A stretch of 64,000 nucleotides of DNA, from NCBI RefSeq assembly GCF_003258515.1, contig NZ_QGEH01000001.1:1302001-1366000 (forward strand). Direction: 5' to 3'. The notes below the pieces were generated by a model. It was not told the origin of the DNA. It searched no databases and was given only the letters and a program-made list of their open reading frames with translations. The translations under genes were made by a program, and so were the position numbers. Source of the DNA: Marinobacter bohaiensis. GTDB taxonomy: Bacteria; Pseudomonadota; Gammaproteobacteria; Pseudomonadales; Oleiphilaceae. Shown here piece after piece: positions 9,449 through 18,337 of the stretch (positions are counted from its first letter, which is position 1; each line of letters begins with the position of its first letter).

Positions 9449-10366
9449 ATGCACAAGATCAGTATTCCGACCCATAACGGCCAGAACATTACCCTGTCGG
9501 CCGTCATGAACTTTCCAGGCGGCTTTGACGAAAGCCAGGTTTATCCCGCCGTCGTCGTATCGCACCCCGGCGGCGGCGTGAAGGAGCAGACCGCTGGTCT
9601 GTACGCCCGCAAGCTCGCCGAATCCGGCCTGGTGGCCATTGCCTTCGATGCTTCCTATCAAGGTGAGAGCACTGGCGAACCGCGTCAGTTGGAGAACCCG
9701 TACATCCGTACCGAGGACGTGAGTGCTGTCATCGACTACCTGACCACGCTCCCCTACATCGATAACGATCGGATCGGTGCCATGGGCATCTGTGCCGGTG
9801 CCGGCTACACCGCCAACGCGGCGATCAACGACCGCCGCATCAAGGCCGTAGGCACGGTGAGTGCCGTGAACATCGGCCAGATGTTCCGCAACGGCTGGGA
9901 AAACGACATCCAGGATGCGGACGCGCTGCCTGCTCTCCAGGCGGGGTCGGACGCGCGGACGGCCGACGCCGCCGGTAGCGAGATTGCGACCATTCCCCTG
10001 GCGCCGATGCGGGAAGAGGACGCGCCCAACGAAGAGTTGCGCGAGGCTTGGGAGTATTACCACACCGATCGCTGCCAGTATCCGACCGCGCCCGGCTATG
10101 CCACCGCCCGCAGCCTGAATCAGATCATTAGCTATGACGCCTATCACAAGGCCGAGGCCTTCCTGACCCAGCCGCTGCAGATCGTGGCGGGCAGTGATGC
10201 CGGCAGCAAGTGGATGAGCGACGACCTGTATGCGCGCGCTGCCAGTGTCGACAAGAGCTTTCACGTGGTGGAAGGCGCCAACCACATGTCGCTGTATGAC
10301 AAGACCCCTTTTGTCGACGAGGCGGTGTCCGTCCTGTCGCCCTTTTTCGAACGCACACTCAAGTAA
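9449..10366 (+). CDS. alpha/beta hydrolase with cysteine nucleophile (copy 1)
   Basis: 305 residues from the ATG at 9449, which has GGGAG about 10 bases upstream. An earlier in-frame ATG at 9410 lacks a ribosome site. The fold is that of YcjY/dienelactone-hydrolase-like alpha/beta hydrolases: SHPGGGVKEQT oxyanion region, AFDASYQGESTG, then the nucleophile elbow GICAGAG with Cys where most hydrolases have Ser, and a C-terminal catalytic His in VEGANHMS. Cys nucleophiles are known in dienelactone hydrolases. The substrate is unknown. A paralogue follows 86 bp downstream, and a divergent AraC regulator lies upstream. Confidence 0.82.
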   Translation: MHKISIPTHNGQNITLSAVMNFPGGFDESQVYPAVVVSHPGGGVKEQTAGLYARKLAESGLVAIAFDASYQGESTGEPRQLENPYIRTEDVSAVIDYLTTLPYIDNDRIGAMGICAGAGYTANAAINDRRIKAVGTVSAVNIGQMFRNGWENDIQDADALPALQAGSDARTADAAGSEIATIPLAPMREEDAPNEELREAWEYYHTDRCQYPTAPGYATARSLNQIISYDAYHKAEAFLTQPLQIVAGSDAGSKWMSDDLYARAASVDKSFHVVEGANHMSLYDKTPFVDEAVSVLSPFFERTLK

Positions 10367-10452
10367 TGGGTACCGGGAGTCGGGTCCCATGGCGCGGCCC
10401 CGGACTGTCCAGCATCTCCACGTAGACAAACGCTTAACACAGAGGCCATCCA

Positions 10453-11388
10453 ATGAGCACCAGCAACGTCATGAGTGTCACCTACCAGAACCTGGGATGG
10501 GAATCGGCTGCGGATCTGTACTTGCCGCCGGATTTTGATGAGAGCCGGCGCTATCCGGCCATCGTCAGCACCCATCCGATCGGCAGCTGCAAGGAGCAGA
10601 CATCGGGCAATGTCTACGCCGCAGCCCTGGCGCAAGCGGGTTATGTAGCGCTCGCTTTCGATGCCAGCTTTCAGGGTGAAAGCGGCGGTTCCCCGCGCTT
10701 TGTCGAAGACCCGTCAATTCGCGTGTCCGACATTCGCTTTGCCATCGATTACCTGGTCACGCTGCCCTACGTGGACGAGAACCGGATCGGCGCGATCGGC
10801 GTCTGTGGCGGTGGGGCCTACACCATTCACGCGGGAATCACCGATCACCGCATCAAGGCCCTGGCCTCGATCACGGGCGTCAACTTCGGCCGTCTGATCC
10901 GGGAAGGGTTCAGCGAGTTCAACCCGGTCGCCGCACTGGAGGCCATGGGCCAGCAACGCACCGCGGAGGCCCAGGGGGCCGAGCGTAACGTCATCAACTA
11001 CCTGCCGGGGTCGGTTGAGGAAGGCCGCCAGGCGGGGATCACCGACATCGACGTGCTGGAAGCGACTGACTACTACAAGACGCAGCGCGGTCAGCAGCCT
11101 AATGGCGCCACCAGCGGCCTGTTCTCGTTCAACAGCGCAGCGATGGGATGGGACGCGTTCACCAACGCCGAGGTCCTGCTCACCCAGCCGCTGATGGTGG
11201 TTATCGGCGACAAGCCGGGTGGATTCGGTGCTTATCGTGATGGCTGGGAGATATACGGCCGCGCCGCATCCACGGATAAGCACATCGTGGTGGCGGAAGG
11301 TTATTCCCATTACGACCTGTACGACCAGCCCGAGCCGGTGGAGATGGCCCTGTCACGGGTGATCCCGTTCTTCAGGGACCGGCTGTAG
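10453..11388 (+). CDS. alpha/beta hydrolase with cysteine nucleophile (copy 2)
   Basis: 311 residues with GAGG about 10 bases before the ATG. It is a clear paralogue of the preceding gene: the same STHPIGSCKEQTSG, AFDASFQGESGG and ITDHRIKAL blocks in the same order. The elbow reads GVCGGGA, again with Cys, and the C-terminal His lies in AEGYSHYD. The two copies diverge mainly in the middle (cap) region, which suggests different substrates after duplication. It probably shares transcription with copy 1. Confidence 0.82.
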   Translation: MSTSNVMSVTYQNLGWESAADLYLPPDFDESRRYPAIVSTHPIGSCKEQTSGNVYAAALAQAGYVALAFDASFQGESGGSPRFVEDPSIRVSDIRFAIDYLVTLPYVDENRIGAIGVCGGGAYTIHAGITDHRIKALASITGVNFGRLIREGFSEFNPVAALEAMGQQRTAEAQGAERNVINYLPGSVEEGRQAGITDIDVLEATDYYKTQRGQQPNGATSGLFSFNSAAMGWDAFTNAEVLLTQPLMVVIGDKPGGFGAYRDGWEIYGRAASTDKHIVVAEGYSHYDLYDQPEPVEMALSRVIPFFRDRL

Positions 11389-11524
11389 TCGCCGGGCACC
11401 GCCGCAACGCCCCGTTAAGCGGACTCGCTACCGGGGTATCCCCGAATCCATCCATCGATACATCGCCTGCTGATATCAAACACGCCGCCTTGCCCATGCC
11501 GGGGGCGGTCTACTTGGGGTCCTT

Positions 11525-12691
11525 ATGTCCATTGAAGCAACATCCACTCCGTTGACCCATCTGTTCGAGCCTTTCGCGTTCGCCAAGGGCGTCGAACTGC
11601 GCAACCGGATTGTCATGGCGCCCATGACCACCTGGTCCGGCAACCGGGATGGCACGGTATCCCATCAGGAGCTGGCCTACTATCGGCGCCGCAGTAAAGG
11701 AGCGGGAATGATCATCACGGGGTGCACCCACGTTACGGAGAATGGCATTGGCTTCCAGAACGAATTTGCTGCCCACAATGATTGCTTTATCCCAAGCCTG
11801 CGTCACCTTGCCGAATCTGCGAAAAGTGGCGGGGGTAAGGCGATCCTGCAAATATTCCACGCTGGTAATAAGGCGGTGCCTGAGTTGATTGCCGATGGTG
11901 ACCTGGTCAGCGCCAGTCAAGTAAAGGCCAGTCCGGGGCCGTTCAACAGCGGTGAGCGTGCTCCACGGGCACTGAGCGGCCGAGACATCGCAGACATGAT
12001 TGAAGCATTCGGTCTAGCCACGCGTCGGGCGATCGAAGCGGGCTTTGATGGCGTCGAATTGCACGGGGCTCACGGTTTCCTGATCCAGAATTTCCTGTCG
12101 CCGCGGTACAACCGTCGGCAGGACAGTTGGGGGGGATCGTTGGAAAACCGCATGCGGTTCCCGTTGGCATTGGTTGAGGAGGTGAATCGAGTAATTGACA
12201 GGCACGCGAATCAGCCGTTTCTGGTCGGTTACCGACTTTCGCCCGAGGAATCCGACCCTGGTGGCCTGCGCATGGAAGAGACGCTGGCACTGGCTGATCG
12301 TCTGGCGGACAGCCGGGTGGATTACTTGCATGTGTCGCTGTCGAACTTACTTGAGGACCAACCCGGACAGGCTTCAGACGGTGTGCTCACCGTCGAGCAA
12401 TTTATCGAGCGCGTGAACGGACGGATTCCGGTAATGGCGGCCGGGGGATTGCGCACGCCGGAACAGGCCTCCCGGGCCCTGGACCTCGGCTTGCCCCTGA
12501 TTGCCGTTGGCAAGGGTCTGGTTATGAACGCGGACTGGGTGTCGTTGGCGGAGCAGGGGCGGCAGGACCGGATTCGCACGGAACTGCCGCGCGACGAGCT
12601 GCGGCGTATCGGTATCCCGGACAACCTCAGGAAGGTGATCGCCGCGAAGAGCGGCTGGTTTCCCATAAAGGACGACGGGGTTTCCGCTTAG
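11525..12691 (+). CDS. NADH:flavin oxidoreductase, old yellow enzyme family
   Basis: 388 residues. An FMN-binding TIM barrel of the OYE family: the N-terminal LRNRIVMAPMTTW, VELHGAHGFLIQNFLSP at about residues 180-196, then NRRQDSWGGSLENR, and the phosphate-binding AAGGLRTPEQASRAL near residue 310. These signatures match NamA/YqjM-like and related NADH oxidases that reduce activated C=C bonds. It lies 137 bp after the hydrolase pair on the same strand. A joint pathway is possible but not shown. The ribosome site before the ATG is weak. Confidence 0.87.
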   Translation: MSIEATSTPLTHLFEPFAFAKGVELRNRIVMAPMTTWSGNRDGTVSHQELAYYRRRSKGAGMIITGCTHVTENGIGFQNEFAAHNDCFIPSLRHLAESAKSGGGKAILQIFHAGNKAVPELIADGDLVSASQVKASPGPFNSGERAPRALSGRDIADMIEAFGLATRRAIEAGFDGVELHGAHGFLIQNFLSPRYNRRQDSWGGSLENRMRFPLALVEEVNRVIDRHANQPFLVGYRLSPEESDPGGLRMEETLALADRLADSRVDYLHVSLSNLLEDQPGQASDGVLTVEQFIERVNGRIPVMAAGGLRTPEQASRALDLGLPLIAVGKGLVMNADWVSLAEQGRQDRIRTELPRDELRRIGIPDNLRKVIAAKSGWFPIKDDGVSA

Positions 12692-12739
12692 CGTCGACCC
12701 GCGTCGTCCTGAACGATAACCTGCCGCCAGGATAGACCG

Positions 12740-14989
12740 TCACGCATACAACGGCCTCAGCGTCACGGCGCTGTCCCCGTCCGGCACGATGGTGGCCTCG
12801 CAGCCCGGCAGTTGCAGGTCCAGCGTGGGGGCTTCGCTGAACCAGTCCGCCTGCCACTCCACGCGATGGGCGCCGTCCGCGGCCGGGCGGATGCACAGGC
12901 TGATGGGGCCGAAGGCGGTGGGGGCCGGGCCGAAGCGAATGGGCTGGTCCTGGTCGAGCCAGCGTTCGGGAATGCCGGCGCACAGTACCAGCACGTCGTC
13001 CTCTTCGCGCACAAAACAGTTGCGGATCATCAGCACCCACTCCGCTGACGCCCATACGTGGTGGCCATCCCCCATACAACCGCCCAGGGTGGCCGGGTGG
13101 ATGGCTTCCGGCCATTGCCCGGTGGGGGAGGCCAGTTCCGCCACCGCATCCATCAGCTCCACGTGGCGCGGGTCGCCGGCGCGCAACAGCACCTGCGCCA
13201 CGTGCAGGGTGAGGTAGGCGTTGAGGCCGGAGTGGATCATGTCCTGGTTGAAGGCGCCTTTGACGAAGCAGCGCTCGATCAGGAAGTCGGCGCCGTCCAG
13301 CAGGCGCGGGTCGTCCGGTGCGCACAGCTGGGTGGGGTAGCCCAGTGCCAGGGAGCCGATGGCACCCGCGTCCAGGCGACGATAGGGCGAGGCGGGCATG
13401 GCCAGCCGACCCAGGCGGCGCTGGCATTTCTCCAGGCTGCGGTCGACGGCACGGGCGAAGTTGTCCGCCTCGCGCCGGAAGTCGGCGCTGTCGTCCGGCG
13501 CTTCGTGGCGCAGCAGGCTGCAGGCGGCCTCCAGTCCGGCAATGCCCCAGAAATCGTCCCAGTAGTAATAGTCGTTGGGCCCCAGGTGCTCGGCACTGAA
13601 ACCCGCCGGCAGCAGGCCCGCGTGGGGCGCTTCCAGCGTATCCTTGAGTCGCTTGCGCACGATCCAGCGGGCACCGCGTTTGACGGGCCCGACCCAGTTC
13701 CTGGGCAGGGGCCGGCCGGTGACTTCCAGAAAGCGGCGCATGATCCACAGGGCCTCGCCGTTGGAGTCCCATTCCCCTTCCTGGGAGCGGAAGTAGCCCA
13801 GCGTCGTCTGTCGCTCCGGAAAGCGCGAGAGGGCCCGCTCGGCACGTTGCGTCAGGCCGATGTTGAGCAGGGCATTGATGATGAAGGCGGCGTCCCGGAA
13901 CCAGAAGCGCTTGTAGGTGAACGGGCCGGGGTAGACGTCGTCCGGCGAGTGCAGCACCAGCGACGCCACCGCCGCATCGTAGAGGAACTGGTAGCGGCTG
14001 TCCGGGCATTGCAGTCGGGCAGTGCCGGACAGTTCGTTGGCCCAGCTGTCCGGCAGCGCCGGTGTGGGGGCTTTGCGGGCCAGGGGAATGCGCGCGGTAA
14101 TGGAGGTGATGCGCCCGCCTTCAACGGGGAACAGGGCGGCGGTGGTGACCATGCCCACATCGCACACGGCGCGGGTCTGCTCCTGGCGGTCCATCAGATG
14201 GATATGGACGTCGCCGTTGTGGTAGTCGGAGACATAATGCCGCTGGGCCGGCTCGCTGAAGTCGACCCGGTGTTTGCCGTCCACGGTCCAGCTGTGGCCG
14301 TCATCGGACAGGTGCGCCTCGTGGATAAAGCTGATGCCTTCCGGGTTGCTGGGGCGCAGGGACAGCACCAGTGAGGCGTCCACTTCGGCGTGGGCGTCCA
14401 GACGCATCTTGCACACCGGAACGCCGCCCTCAAGCTCCACCCAGCAGGTGGTGGTCAGGGCCAGGCCGTCCTGGGCGGATTCGGTGACGATGCGTACGCC
14501 GTCGTCGTGCAGCACCTGGCGCTGGCGCGCTTCCGGGGCCCGGGAAGGCAGCAGGCAGCGTCCGTTGCTGGACAACAGCCAGCCGTCCAGCGACCAGCTG
14601 TCGAAGAAGGGCGTCAGCAGGCCGCGCGGGTCGACGATGGGCAACTCGTCGCAGTCCGGATGGCCGATGGCGGTCCAGTTGCGGTGGCTCAGGTTGATGT
14701 GGGTGATCGAGAAAGCGCGGGGAATGAACGACGGGTCTGTGGGGTCGAACTGGCGCTCGATCCAGTAGGGCCAGACCCAGTCCAGATTGTGCTGGATGAC
14801 CCGGCTGTTGATCAGTCCTCGGGCGTGGAACACGACGCCCGCCCGTAGCAGTTCGATGGGTTCGCCCACCTCCGATGGCTGGGCGAAGCTGTGCAGCCGG
14901 GCCAGCAGGCTGATGGGGTCGAGGAAGTCGTGCTTACGGGCGACGTAGCGGACGATAAAACGCCAGGGCAGCCATTTCATCCAGCTCAT
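12740..14989 (-). CDS. six-hairpin glycosidase-like protein
   Basis: 749 residues from the ATG at 14989, which has GTGGAGG about 7 bases upstream. The frame stays open 40 codons further but that stretch lies inside the upstream gene. An N-terminal beta-rich domain (about residues 1-320) precedes a helical region with TYKRFWFRDAAFIINALLNIG, EWDSNGEALWIMRRFLEVTG, DDFWGIAGLEAACSLL and HHVWASAEWVLMIRNCF. These resemble the Trp/Asp/Glu-rich helices of (alpha/alpha)6-barrel glycosidases such as glucoamylases and glycogen-debranching-type enzymes. There is no signal peptide, so it is probably cytoplasmic. Its start overlaps the stop of the TVP38 gene by 4 bp (ATGA), showing translational coupling. 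The substrate is unknown. Confidence 0.72.
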   Translation of the reverse strand: MSWMKWLPWRFIVRYVARKHDFLDPISLLARLHSFAQPSEVGEPIELLRAGVVFHARGLINSRVIQHNLDWVWPYWIERQFDPTDPSFIPRAFSITHINLSHRNWTAIGHPDCDELPIVDPRGLLTPFFDSWSLDGWLLSSNGRCLLPSRAPEARQRQVLHDDGVRIVTESAQDGLALTTTCWVELEGGVPVCKMRLDAHAEVDASLVLSLRPSNPEGISFIHEAHLSDDGHSWTVDGKHRVDFSEPAQRHYVSDYHNGDVHIHLMDRQEQTRAVCDVGMVTTAALFPVEGGRITSITARIPLARKAPTPALPDSWANELSGTARLQCPDSRYQFLYDAAVASLVLHSPDDVYPGPFTYKRFWFRDAAFIINALLNIGLTQRAERALSRFPERQTTLGYFRSQEGEWDSNGEALWIMRRFLEVTGRPLPRNWVGPVKRGARWIVRKRLKDTLEAPHAGLLPAGFSAEHLGPNDYYYWDDFWGIAGLEAACSLLRHEAPDDSADFRREADNFARAVDRSLEKCQRRLGRLAMPASPYRRLDAGAIGSLALGYPTQLCAPDDPRLLDGADFLIERCFVKGAFNQDMIHSGLNAYLTLHVAQVLLRAGDPRHVELMDAVAELASPTGQWPEAIHPATLGGCMGDGHHVWASAEWVLMIRNCFVREEDDVLVLCAGIPERWLDQDQPIRFGPAPTAFGPISLCIRPAADGAHRVEWQADWFSEAPTLDLQLPGCEATIVPDGDSAVTLRPLYA

Positions 14990-15738
14990 GTTGAATCCTC
15001 CACGATGTCCTCCTTGCGCGTGTAACGGGCGAGGGCGCGCCGGGCCAGCCGGTTGAGGAAAATCACCGCCACCACGGTACCGACGAAACCGGCGCCGTAG
15101 ATGGTCCATTCCAGCGGCGAACGGGCGCTCTCACGCACGCCCAGGGTGGTCAGGTCGGCGGCGATGGACCCCAGGTAGACATTGTGGAGAGAAAACGGGA
15201 TATAGCCAATCAGGCTGCCGACGAAGAAGCCGCGGAAGGAGAAGTTGGTCAGGCCGAAGAAAAAGTTGGAGATCTTGCTGGGAAAGAACGGGATCAACCG
15301 CGTCAGCAGCACGATCTTCCAGTCGTGGGGCGTCATTTCCTCGCTCATCAGTTGCAGGTGGGAGCGGGCCATCACGTACCGGCGCGCTTTCTCGCCGAAG
15401 AAGTGGCGGGCGATGAAGAACGCCAGCGAACCGCCCAGCACCGTGCCGATGACGACATAGAGGGTGCCTTCCACCACACCGAACACGAACCCCGCGCCGG
15501 TGGTGAAGAGCACGCCGGGCAACAGCAGCACCATCACCAGCACCATGATCAGGATAAACAGCAACGGCGCCCAGGCGCCCTGGGCGTCGAACCAGCGCAG
15601 CAGGTCCATGACCTGGTGGTGGATGCCGAAGGCGTAAAGCACCGCCAGTATGATGGTGACCGACAGGATACTGGCCACGATGCCCATGACAGGGGAGCGC
15701 AGCCAGCCGGCACGGCGATCCAGCTCGGTCTGTTCCAT
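14986..15738 (-). CDS. TVP38/TMEM64 (DedA superfamily) membrane protein
   Basis: About 250 residues from the ATG at 15738, which has GAGGAGG about 12 bases upstream. Earlier in-frame starts would add a low-complexity N-terminus. Membrane helices fall near residues 20-38 and 50-75, with the SNARE-associated (PF09335) core: LPGVLFTTGAGFVFG, FFIARHFFGEKARRYV and LTRLIPFFPSKISNFFFGLT, then further helices to about 235. DedA/TVP38 proteins are proposed lipid scramblases or transporters needed for membrane homeostasis. The ATGA overlap with the downstream glycosidase-like gene makes a two-gene operon. Confidence 0.85.
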   Translation of the reverse strand: MEQTELDRRAGWLRSPVMGIVASILSVTIILAVLYAFGIHHQVMDLLRWFDAQGAWAPLLFILIMVLVMVLLLPGVLFTTGAGFVFGVVEGTLYVVIGTVLGGSLAFFIARHFFGEKARRYVMARSHLQLMSEEMTPHDWKIVLLTRLIPFFPSKISNFFFGLTNFSFRGFFVGSLIGYIPFSLHNVYLGSIAADLTTLGVRESARSPLEWTIYGAGFVGTVVAVIFLNRLARRALARYTRKEDIVEDST

Positions 15739-16066
15739 GGCAGGGGACGACCTCCTCGCAGTTCGCTGATCATTGGTTTCAGAGTCTGACAGCCGCCCGG
15801 TCGCGCGTGTTCCGTTCGGTGGCGGCGTCATCGATCCCGGCGGCGGTTGCCGCCACGCGGGTTGGACGCTCCCCTTAAATGTGGTGCAGCAACGCGCAAC
15901 CCTCAAGCCAACTTACAGGATGGCAATGCGCCATGCTGGCTCAGAGAGTCTGGATCGGGGGCCATAGGGTGGATCGGAGGGAATCGCAACAGGGGGCTAC
16001 CGCATACTCGTGGTGTCGGTGCTGCCCCGCCTCGGCAAGGGGCGCAAATGCATGGCCCGGCCCGAC
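15739..16066. other. intergenic region upstream of the TVP38 gene
   Basis: About 330 bp between two minus-strand genes (histidine kinase stop and TVP38 start). The only clear structure is a perfect 6-bp GGCGGC/GCCGCC hairpin with a GGTT loop at 15839-15854, about 100 bp upstream of the TVP38 start. No coding signal is convincing on either strand. Confidence 0.5.
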
Positions 16067-18022
16067 TCAGCGGGACAGGTACACCGGCAGCGAGAGGGTC
16101 ACGCGGGTCCCGTTGCCCGCAGTGGAATCGATGCTCACGCGGCCGTGCAGGATCAGCGTCACCCACTGGTGGATCTGGTAGAAGCCGAGCCCGGCGTGGC
16201 CCTGATCCCGGGCGGAGGTCACGAACGGGTCGAACAGGCAGGTCCGGATGTGGGGCGGAATGCCGCTGCCGTTGTCGCGCACTTCCAACTGAAACATCTC
16301 AGAGTCCAGGGGCCGGGCCCAGACCAGCACATGGCCGCTGGTCTGGTTAGTGAACGCGTGGGTGACGGCGTTTTCGATCAGGTTCTGCACCAGTTGTGAA
16401 ATCAGGCCGGGAAAGGAGCGCAAGGTCAGGTCCGCGGGTACCTGCAGCTCCAGCGTGATGTTGCGGCCGTTCAGTTGGGCTTCCATGGTGCGTACCAGAT
16501 CCTCCAGTCGCCCGGCTAGCCGGAACAGTTGCAGGGATTCCCGGGAGCGGTCGACGGCGAGGCGCTTGAAGCTGCTGACGCGCTCGACCACCTGTCGCAA
16601 GTCGGACTGGGCGCGCTCCAGGCCGTCGGTGCTGGCGCTGATCATCCGGTCCAGTTCATCGGGGTTCCGGGCGCCGCTGGCGAGCCGCTCCAGCAGGTCC
16701 AGTTGCTGGTTGCGTACGTTGTCGATCGTGATCAGCGCGTTGCCCGCCGGCAGGCCCAGCTCGTGGGCCACACCGCTGACCAGCGTCCCCAGGGACGACA
16801 GCTTGCGGGCTTCCACCACTTCATCCTGCAGGTACTGGGTTTCCTTGTGGGCCTGTAGCAACTGGTTGTAGGCGTCGTTCAGTTCGGTCTTGTCCTGCTG
16901 CAACTGGTGGCCGAGGTTGGCCTGCGCCCTCAGGCTGTCGGACAGGCGCATGGCCAGGGCACCGGTCACGGCCGAGAGCAACAGCGCCGTTGCTGCAACC
17001 ATCAACCCTGTGGTGGTGGCGATACGCCCTGCCAGGTAACCCCGTGTGCCGGTCAGGGCAATCAGCCGCCGTTCCGGCGTACCGCTGCCGGTATTGATGG
17101 CCACGCTGCGGGCTGACCACAGGTTGCCGTCGACGATCACGCCGGATAGCCGCTCCCGCCCGCTGATTTGCTGCCACAGCTCAGGCATTGCCTGGTTCAG
17201 GGACAGGTTGTTGCGACCCAGCACGTGCCCCCATTCCCGGCCTGGGTCCCCGTGAACCAGCCAGTAACCGCGCTCGTCCAGTAACTGCACCTGGCTCGTC
17301 GCGTTGTTGTGACGGCGGATGTCATCCAGAAGCGGCGCGAGGTTCACGTTGGCGACCAGCAGACCGCTGTACATCCCCTGGCTGCTGCCGGTGCGTATGG
17401 CCGCGCGCAGGGTTGGCTCGAAGGGGCGCACGATCAGCTGGTTTTCAACATTGAGATTGATGGGGGACAGGTAGACCGACTGCTCGTCCAACTGCAGTGT
17501 TTCCTGGACATAAGTGCGATGCGCCTTGCCTTGCAGCCGGTTATCCGGCGCCGGTTGGGCGCCGTCAGGGCCAAAGTTGACGCGAGCCTGTTCCTGCCCG
17601 TTGGCATCGATCCAGCGCAGTTGGGAGATCAGTGGCGAGAGTTGCTGTAAGTAGATGAACGCCTGCTCCAGCCTGTCCCGGTCGACCGGCGCATTGCGGC
17701 TGAGGGCGGCACCGACGTCGGGATGGGCGCGAATCAGTCTCGGTACCCGCTGCAGGTAGCCCAGCTCCCGGGTCAGCTCGCGATGCATGCTGTCCAGGGT
17801 GGCTGTCTGTTGGGTGGTAATCGGGTCGAGGCGTAGCTGCACCAGCGTCTGGTAACCAAAGATCGCCGCCAGCAGGATCAGCGCGCTGACGCTCAGCCAG
17901 ATCTGGTAGAACAGCCGGTGCCGGGTCAGGTGGGCGGACAGCCCCTCACCTCCGGCGGGTGCCTCGGACACGTCTGGAACCAGCCTGAAATGGCCGACGG
18001 TCTCCTGACTGTTAGTCGCCAT
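16067..18022 (-). CDS. membrane sensor histidine kinase (orphan)
   Basis: 651 residues. TM1 at about residues 38-62, a periplasmic dCACHE-like sensor (about 65-330), TM2 at about 335-360, then a coiled coil. The H-box SGVAHELGLPAGNALITI follows near residue 425. Typical relatives have HEINTPLG or HELNNPL; here Gly-Leu replaces the usual Asn-Thr. The HATPase part is complete: QNLIENAVTHAF (N box), DNGSGIP (G1), GHAGLGFYQI (G2). The domain order resembles DctB-like or LuxQ-like kinases with a Cache sensor. No response regulator gene is adjacent, so the partner lies elsewhere. Confidence 0.87.
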   Translation of the reverse strand: MATNSQETVGHFRLVPDVSEAPAGGEGLSAHLTRHRLFYQIWLSVSALILLAAIFGYQTLVQLRLDPITTQQTATLDSMHRELTRELGYLQRVPRLIRAHPDVGAALSRNAPVDRDRLEQAFIYLQQLSPLISQLRWIDANGQEQARVNFGPDGAQPAPDNRLQGKAHRTYVQETLQLDEQSVYLSPINLNVENQLIVRPFEPTLRAAIRTGSSQGMYSGLLVANVNLAPLLDDIRRHNNATSQVQLLDERGYWLVHGDPGREWGHVLGRNNLSLNQAMPELWQQISGRERLSGVIVDGNLWSARSVAINTGSGTPERRLIALTGTRGYLAGRIATTTGLMVAATALLLSAVTGALAMRLSDSLRAQANLGHQLQQDKTELNDAYNQLLQAHKETQYLQDEVVEARKLSSLGTLVSGVAHELGLPAGNALITIDNVRNQQLDLLERLASGARNPDELDRMISASTDGLERAQSDLRQVVERVSSFKRLAVDRSRESLQLFRLAGRLEDLVRTMEAQLNGRNITLELQVPADLTLRSFPGLISQLVQNLIENAVTHAFTNQTSGHVLVWARPLDSEMFQLEVRDNGSGIPPHIRTCLFDPFVTSARDQGHAGLGFYQIHQWVTLILHGRVSIDSTAGNGTRVTLSLPVYLSR

Positions 18023-18337
18023 GGTGCTCTACCCGACTGACGGGTGGCGACCCGGTCTGGACCGGGGACGTGCTTGTCGGTCCCCTCGGGAGTTGCCCGG
18101 CGCTGGTTGCGCGGGGAGTGCGTCTGTCCGTGAGCATGATCGGTTCCATCGCCGGATGGCCCGGGAGACGGGCCTGCACTGATCGAGCAGGGCGTTAGGG
18201 CGACGCCTGCCGGGTAGCGACCGACTCCCTGTGGCCGCTTACCTGTATCCAGTGTAGACGATTCGAACCGTGGTCAATGTGAAATATGGCCGCGCTCCGC
18301 AGAGGAGCGCGGCGTCGCTGGACGGCAGGCGAGCGCG
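18023..18337. other. intergenic region with MFS 3' hairpin
   Basis: About 315 bp between the kinase start and the MFS stop, both on the minus strand. It holds the hairpin at 18289-18313 and presumably the kinase promoter. No coding frame shows a ribosome site or recognisable protein. Confidence 0.5.
18289..18313 (-). terminator. probable terminator of the MFS gene
   Basis: A perfect 10-bp stem (GCCGCGCTCC / GGAGCGCGGC) with a 5-base loop, about 25 bp after the MFS stop. On the minus strand it is followed by CATATTTCACATT, moderately T-rich. Confidence 0.6.

Noticed and set aside
13058-14374. 438-codon plus-strand frame
   Set aside because: It lies antisense inside the glycosidase-like gene, with no ribosome site or domain; a codon-bias shadow.
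14990-15109. 40-codon N-terminal extension of the glycosidase-like protein
   Set aside because: It lies in the TVP38 gene and is Arg/Gly/Pro-rich; a strong ribosome site precedes the internal ATG at 14989.
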